This document shows, piece by piece, positions 46,979 through 49,477 of a DNA stretch of 49,477 nt. The DNA comes from Verrucomicrobiia bacterium (GTDB lineage: Bacteria; Zixibacteria; MSB-5A5; DSPP01): positions 1-49,477 of the forward strand of contig DATLYY010000070.1 of assembly GCA_035574275.1 (NCBI GenBank). The letters are read 5' to 3'. Position numbers and translations under genes: made by a program. The notes beneath the pieces were generated by a model that saw only the letters and a program-made list of their open reading frames with translations, made no database searches and was not told the origin of the DNA. Within the stretch, counting starts at the first letter, position 1; each line of letters opens with the position of its first letter.

Positions 46979-48925
46979 TTAACACCCCGCCCCCGCCCCC
47001 AAAAACACCATATTCAGCTCAATCACCACATCCGCCGGGGAGAGCCCCCCGGAACAATTCACGTCCGCAAAGCACAAATCACAGCTTCCCGTGCCCAGAA
47101 ACACACAATTGAGCATTAAAACGACGTCCGCCGGCGAAAGCCCCCCGCTAACATTCAAATCCCCCTTCTCCGCCGAACACGCGGCCAGGCATTTGCAGAA
47201 TTCCGAACTGTTCCCCGCCGAATCGCTGGCCGTGGCGGTGATGAATTTCCCCGCCGGAAGAGGAAGTGGAAAAGTAACGTGGATGGCCGCGTTTCCGCTT
47301 CCATCCGTTATGACCGTATCCGTCCCGATGTAGGTTTGCCCCTCCCCGTAGCCGGAAGTGTCGCAGGAGTCGTTGGAGAAAAACTCGATGCGGAAAGGCG
47401 CATTGGCATAGCTGTTGAGCGTTCCGATGACGGTTGTACTTCCCCCCCAGCCAAACGCCTCGCTCAAAACCGGATAGTTTTGCAGGTTGTTGCCTCCGGA
47501 ATCCGCATCGGCGGAATCATTCGCCGTCACGCCGTCGAAGCTTTCCGGCCGCAAATCAATCCCCAGCCCCCCGTTGGAATGAATGGAGCTCTGGACGAAG
47601 AAGTTGCCGGTGGCCGGAAATGAAATTGAGCCGGAAATCCGAACACCTTCATAGTTGTTGAAAGCGATGGTATTCGTATACTCGCCGGAATACCCCCCGA
47701 TGACATTGTTGGAGGAACTGGCAATAAGAATGCCATTGCCGTTACCCAGTGCCATTGTGCCGGAAGCGTCGGTGCCGATTAAGTTCCCCAGCATCTCGTT
47801 GCGCGTCGAGCCGGGGCTGGCGATAAAAATGCCGAAAACGTCATTCCCCGATATGACGTTGTAGAAAATATCGTTTATAGTCGAATTGTCGATTCGCACG
47901 CCGTTGGCGGTGTTACCCAAATCCGCCGTGCCGGAAACGTCCGTGCCGATGAAATTTCCCAAAATGTCGTTGTCGCCGCCCAAGGATAGGTAAACGCCCG
48001 TGTTGGTGTTCCCCGAAATGATGTTTCGCGCCCCGGCCGCCAATCCCCCAATCCGGTTGGAACTGCTGTTCAATAGACGAACTCCCAGATCATTCCCCAA
48101 AGCCACCGTGCCGCTCACGTCCGTCCCGATGAAATTGCCGGCGATGTCGTTGCTGGACGAGCTGTCCAAAAAAATGCCGTAAAAACGGTTGCCCGAGATA
48201 ACGTTGCGGGCGCCCGCCGCCGTTCCCCCAACCATATTGCCGTCCGAGCCGTCGATGATAACGCCATTCCGGTTGCTCAGGGCCGTTGTCCCGTTCACAT
48301 CCGTACCGATGAAGTTTCCTTCAATCCGGTTGCCGCCGTTGTTCTCAATCAGTATCCCGCTTGAAGAAAGGCTGCCGCCGTTAAATCGGTTGATAACCAA
48401 CCCCTTCACCGTGCTGTTCCCGGCAGTTATGTGCAAACCATTGGCGCTTATCCCTGCATTGGCGCCGTTCAACTCGATAATCGGCGTCCCGGAAAACCCC
48501 GGCTGGGTCGTGCCGTCGATAATCACCGGATCGGTTATGGTGGGCAAGGGACTGGCCGGGGCAATCATCTGCGGTCCGGAGCCGATGCCAAAGTTGATGA
48601 TGTCCAATCCCGGATTGGCGTTCGCCTCCTCAATCGCCGCCCGGAAGGAGCAGGGGACGAAAATCGGCGGGGAAATTTGAAATTTCCCGCAAAGCCCGTC
48701 CCCCGCGAGGTAATCCGAATTATCCCCCGTGGTGATGACCGTGAAGGCGGCCGCCGTTTTTTCAGGTGTGTTCCCTTGCGTCAAATTTACATGCTGTACA
48801 ATCCCGCTCGTCCCCCCAAATTGCTTCAGCACCGCGTCCGCTTGGACGCGGCCGCTGGTTCCCTCCTCCGCCTCGGCGCCTGCGACTCCCGCCACCGCCA
48901 GTAAAATCCCGAATCTCCTCAACAC
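46979..48925 (-). CDS. Secreted parallel beta-helix protein with dockerin
   Basis: The protein has 648 residues from GTG 48925, which overlaps the last Cys codon and stop of the upstream gene (TTG 48922 is the next option). The signal peptide is FGILLAVAGVAGAEA. SFRAAIEEANANPGLDIINF is the start motif of POMP-like/right-handed beta-helix proteins. The helix has repeated turns such as GNFIGTDVSGTVALGN (at least six), GARNVISGN and GVRIDNS; then a beta-sandwich (RIEFFSNDSCDTSGYG). The dockerin has GDLNVSGGLSPADVV and CFADVNCSGGLSPADVV and ends GAGAGC. Likely a cell-surface or secreted adhesin or carbohydrate-binding protein. Confidence 0.87.
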   Translation of the reverse strand: MLRRFGILLAVAGVAGAEAEEGTSGRVQADAVLKQFGGTSGIVQHVNLTQGNTPEKTAAAFTVITTGDNSDYLAGDGLCGKFQISPPIFVPCSFRAAIEEANANPGLDIINFGIGSGPQMIAPASPLPTITDPVIIDGTTQPGFSGTPIIELNGANAGISANGLHITAGNSTVKGLVINRFNGGSLSSSGILIENNGGNRIEGNFIGTDVNGTTALSNRNGVIIDGSDGNMVGGTAAGARNVISGNRFYGIFLDSSSSNDIAGNFIGTDVSGTVALGNDLGVRLLNSSSNRIGGLAAGARNIISGNTNTGVYLSLGGDNDILGNFIGTDVSGTADLGNTANGVRIDNSTINDIFYNVISGNDVFGIFIASPGSTRNEMLGNLIGTDASGTMALGNGNGILIASSSNNVIGGYSGEYTNTIAFNNYEGVRISGSISFPATGNFFVQSSIHSNGGLGIDLRPESFDGVTANDSADADSGGNNLQNYPVLSEAFGWGGSTTVIGTLNSYANAPFRIEFFSNDSCDTSGYGEGQTYIGTDTVITDGSGNAAIHVTFPLPLPAGKFITATASDSAGNSSEFCKCLAACSAEKGDLNVSGGLSPADVVLMLNCVFLGTGSCDLCFADVNCSGGLSPADVVIELNMVFLGAGAGC

Positions 48926-49477
48926 CCCGCCCCCGCCCCCAAAAACACCATGTTCAGCTCGATGACCACATCGGCGGGACTCAAGCCTCCGCTGCAATTC
49001 ACGTCCGCAAAACACAAATCACAGCTCCCGCTGGCCAGAAACACGCAGTTCAGCATCAGCACCACGTCCGCCGGCGACAACCCCCCGCTGGCGTTCATAT
49101 CCCCCTTCGCTCCCGCACAGCCCGAACCGACGGTGAAAAAAGCCGGCGAATACGTCTCCAATGAATCGACGGTCACCTTAATTCGCCCCGAAGAAGCGCC
49201 GGCGGGAACTTCAACCGTAAGTGAATCGGTGTTGGCGGAAAGAACAGCGGCCTGTCCCAAACCAAAGCAAACCTTGTTGTCAGCCGGTGTGGGGCCGAAA
49301 TTTGAACCTAAAATCGTAACCGTATCCCCCGCTTCTCCCGAATCCGGGCTGACCAAAGTGATGCTGGGGGTGGCCTCCGTTGCCGCTCCCACTATCGGGG
49401 CCGATATTCCCGGCGCACCCGAAACTCCGGGTGACGAACCTCCCGCGCCGCCTGCGCCGACGTTAAAAATATTGGTG
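48919..49477 (-). CDS. Secreted IPT/TIG-domain protein with dockerin, N-terminus off the right edge
   Basis: The frame is open through the window edge, so only the last 185 residues are seen and a GTG at 49392 is not the real start. A Gly/Pro/Ser-rich linker (VGAGGAGGSSPGVSGAPGI) precedes one IPT/TIG Ig-like domain (SITLVSPDSGEAGDTVTILG, NFGPTPADNKVCFG, LTVEVPAGASSGRIKVTV). The dockerin, GDMNASGGLSPADVV and CFADVNCSGGLSPADVV, ends GAGAGC and is nearly identical in DNA to that of the 46979 gene, a sign of recent duplication or gene conversion. Translation is coupled to the downstream gene. Confidence 0.85.
   Translation of the reverse strand, partial: TNIFNVGAGGAGGSSPGVSGAPGISAPIVGAATEATPSITLVSPDSGEAGDTVTILGSNFGPTPADNKVCFGLGQAAVLSANTDSLTVEVPAGASSGRIKVTVDSLETYSPAFFTVGSGCAGAKGDMNASGGLSPADVVLMLNCVFLASGSCDLCFADVNCSGGLSPADVVIELNMVFLGAGAGC

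Overview
The window is a bacterial chromosome segment of about 49.5 kb, probably from an uncultured diderm of the Zixibacteria/FCB type. That placement is an inference. It rests on abundant secreted proteins with type I dockerin-like C-termini, several outer-membrane-type barrels, lipoproteins, PEGA/TPR proteins and intergenic spaces filled with dispersed palindromic repeats. No rRNA, tRNA, integrase, transposase or CRISPR array was found.

Layout. (1) 1-9.9 kb: a partial secreted M6 metalloprotease, a barrel protein with thrombospondin type 3 repeats, a candidate structured RNA (2846-2984), then five minus-strand genes for secreted proteins that all end in a two-repeat dockerin with a terminal Cys. 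One of them carries a glucose/sorbosone-dehydrogenase propeller; the other four carry cohesin-like beta-sandwich modules. (2) 10.0-20.4 kb: a minus-strand phage-derived capsid module in the order prohead protease, membrane/coiled-coil proteins, decoration protein, major capsid protein, beta-propeller protein, two connector-like proteins, secreted beta-sandwich proteins and an M15 endolysin-like peptidase. Terminase, portal, tape measure and integrase are absent, and host repeats occupy most of its gaps. A DUF559 nuclease-like gene sits inside on the opposite strand. (3) 20.7-22.6 kb: two small paralogous proteins with matching 5' leaders and terminators, flanking a TPR lipoprotein. (4) 22.8-31.1 kb: a GT-C glycosyltransferase, a barrel protein, a small secreted protein, a 16-repeat fibre protein with a peptidase S74 chaperone, and an M16 peptidase. 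(5) 31.1-38.5 kb: repeat-rich DNA with an ICMT-like methyltransferase, a cation efflux protein, an MFS transporter, an ArsR regulator coupled to a barrel protein, a lipoprotein, a TlpA-like thioredoxin and a barrel fragment. (6) 38.5-46.8 kb: three more GT-C transferases, a zinc-ribbon/PEGA/TPR membrane protein, a redoxin lipoprotein and a secreted protein. (7) 46.9-49.5 kb: two tandem dockerin proteins, one a parallel beta-helix, the other running off the right edge.

Expression signals fall into two classes. Some genes have Shine-Dalgarno sequences, occasionally supplied by a dispersed repeat. At least eight others have a TTGNNN-N17-TATNNT-like promoter ending only 6-14 bases before the start codon with no Shine-Dalgarno, which points to leaderless transcripts and fixes several GTG/TTG starts. 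Four minus-strand promoters in front of secreted-protein leaders carry runs of G between the -35 and -10 boxes.

The most interesting candidates for undescribed biology are the resident capsid module, the cohesin-like/dockerin proteins with their cysteine signature, the hairpin repeats with other repeats nested in their loops, and the duplicated small-protein cassette with a shared leader hairpin.
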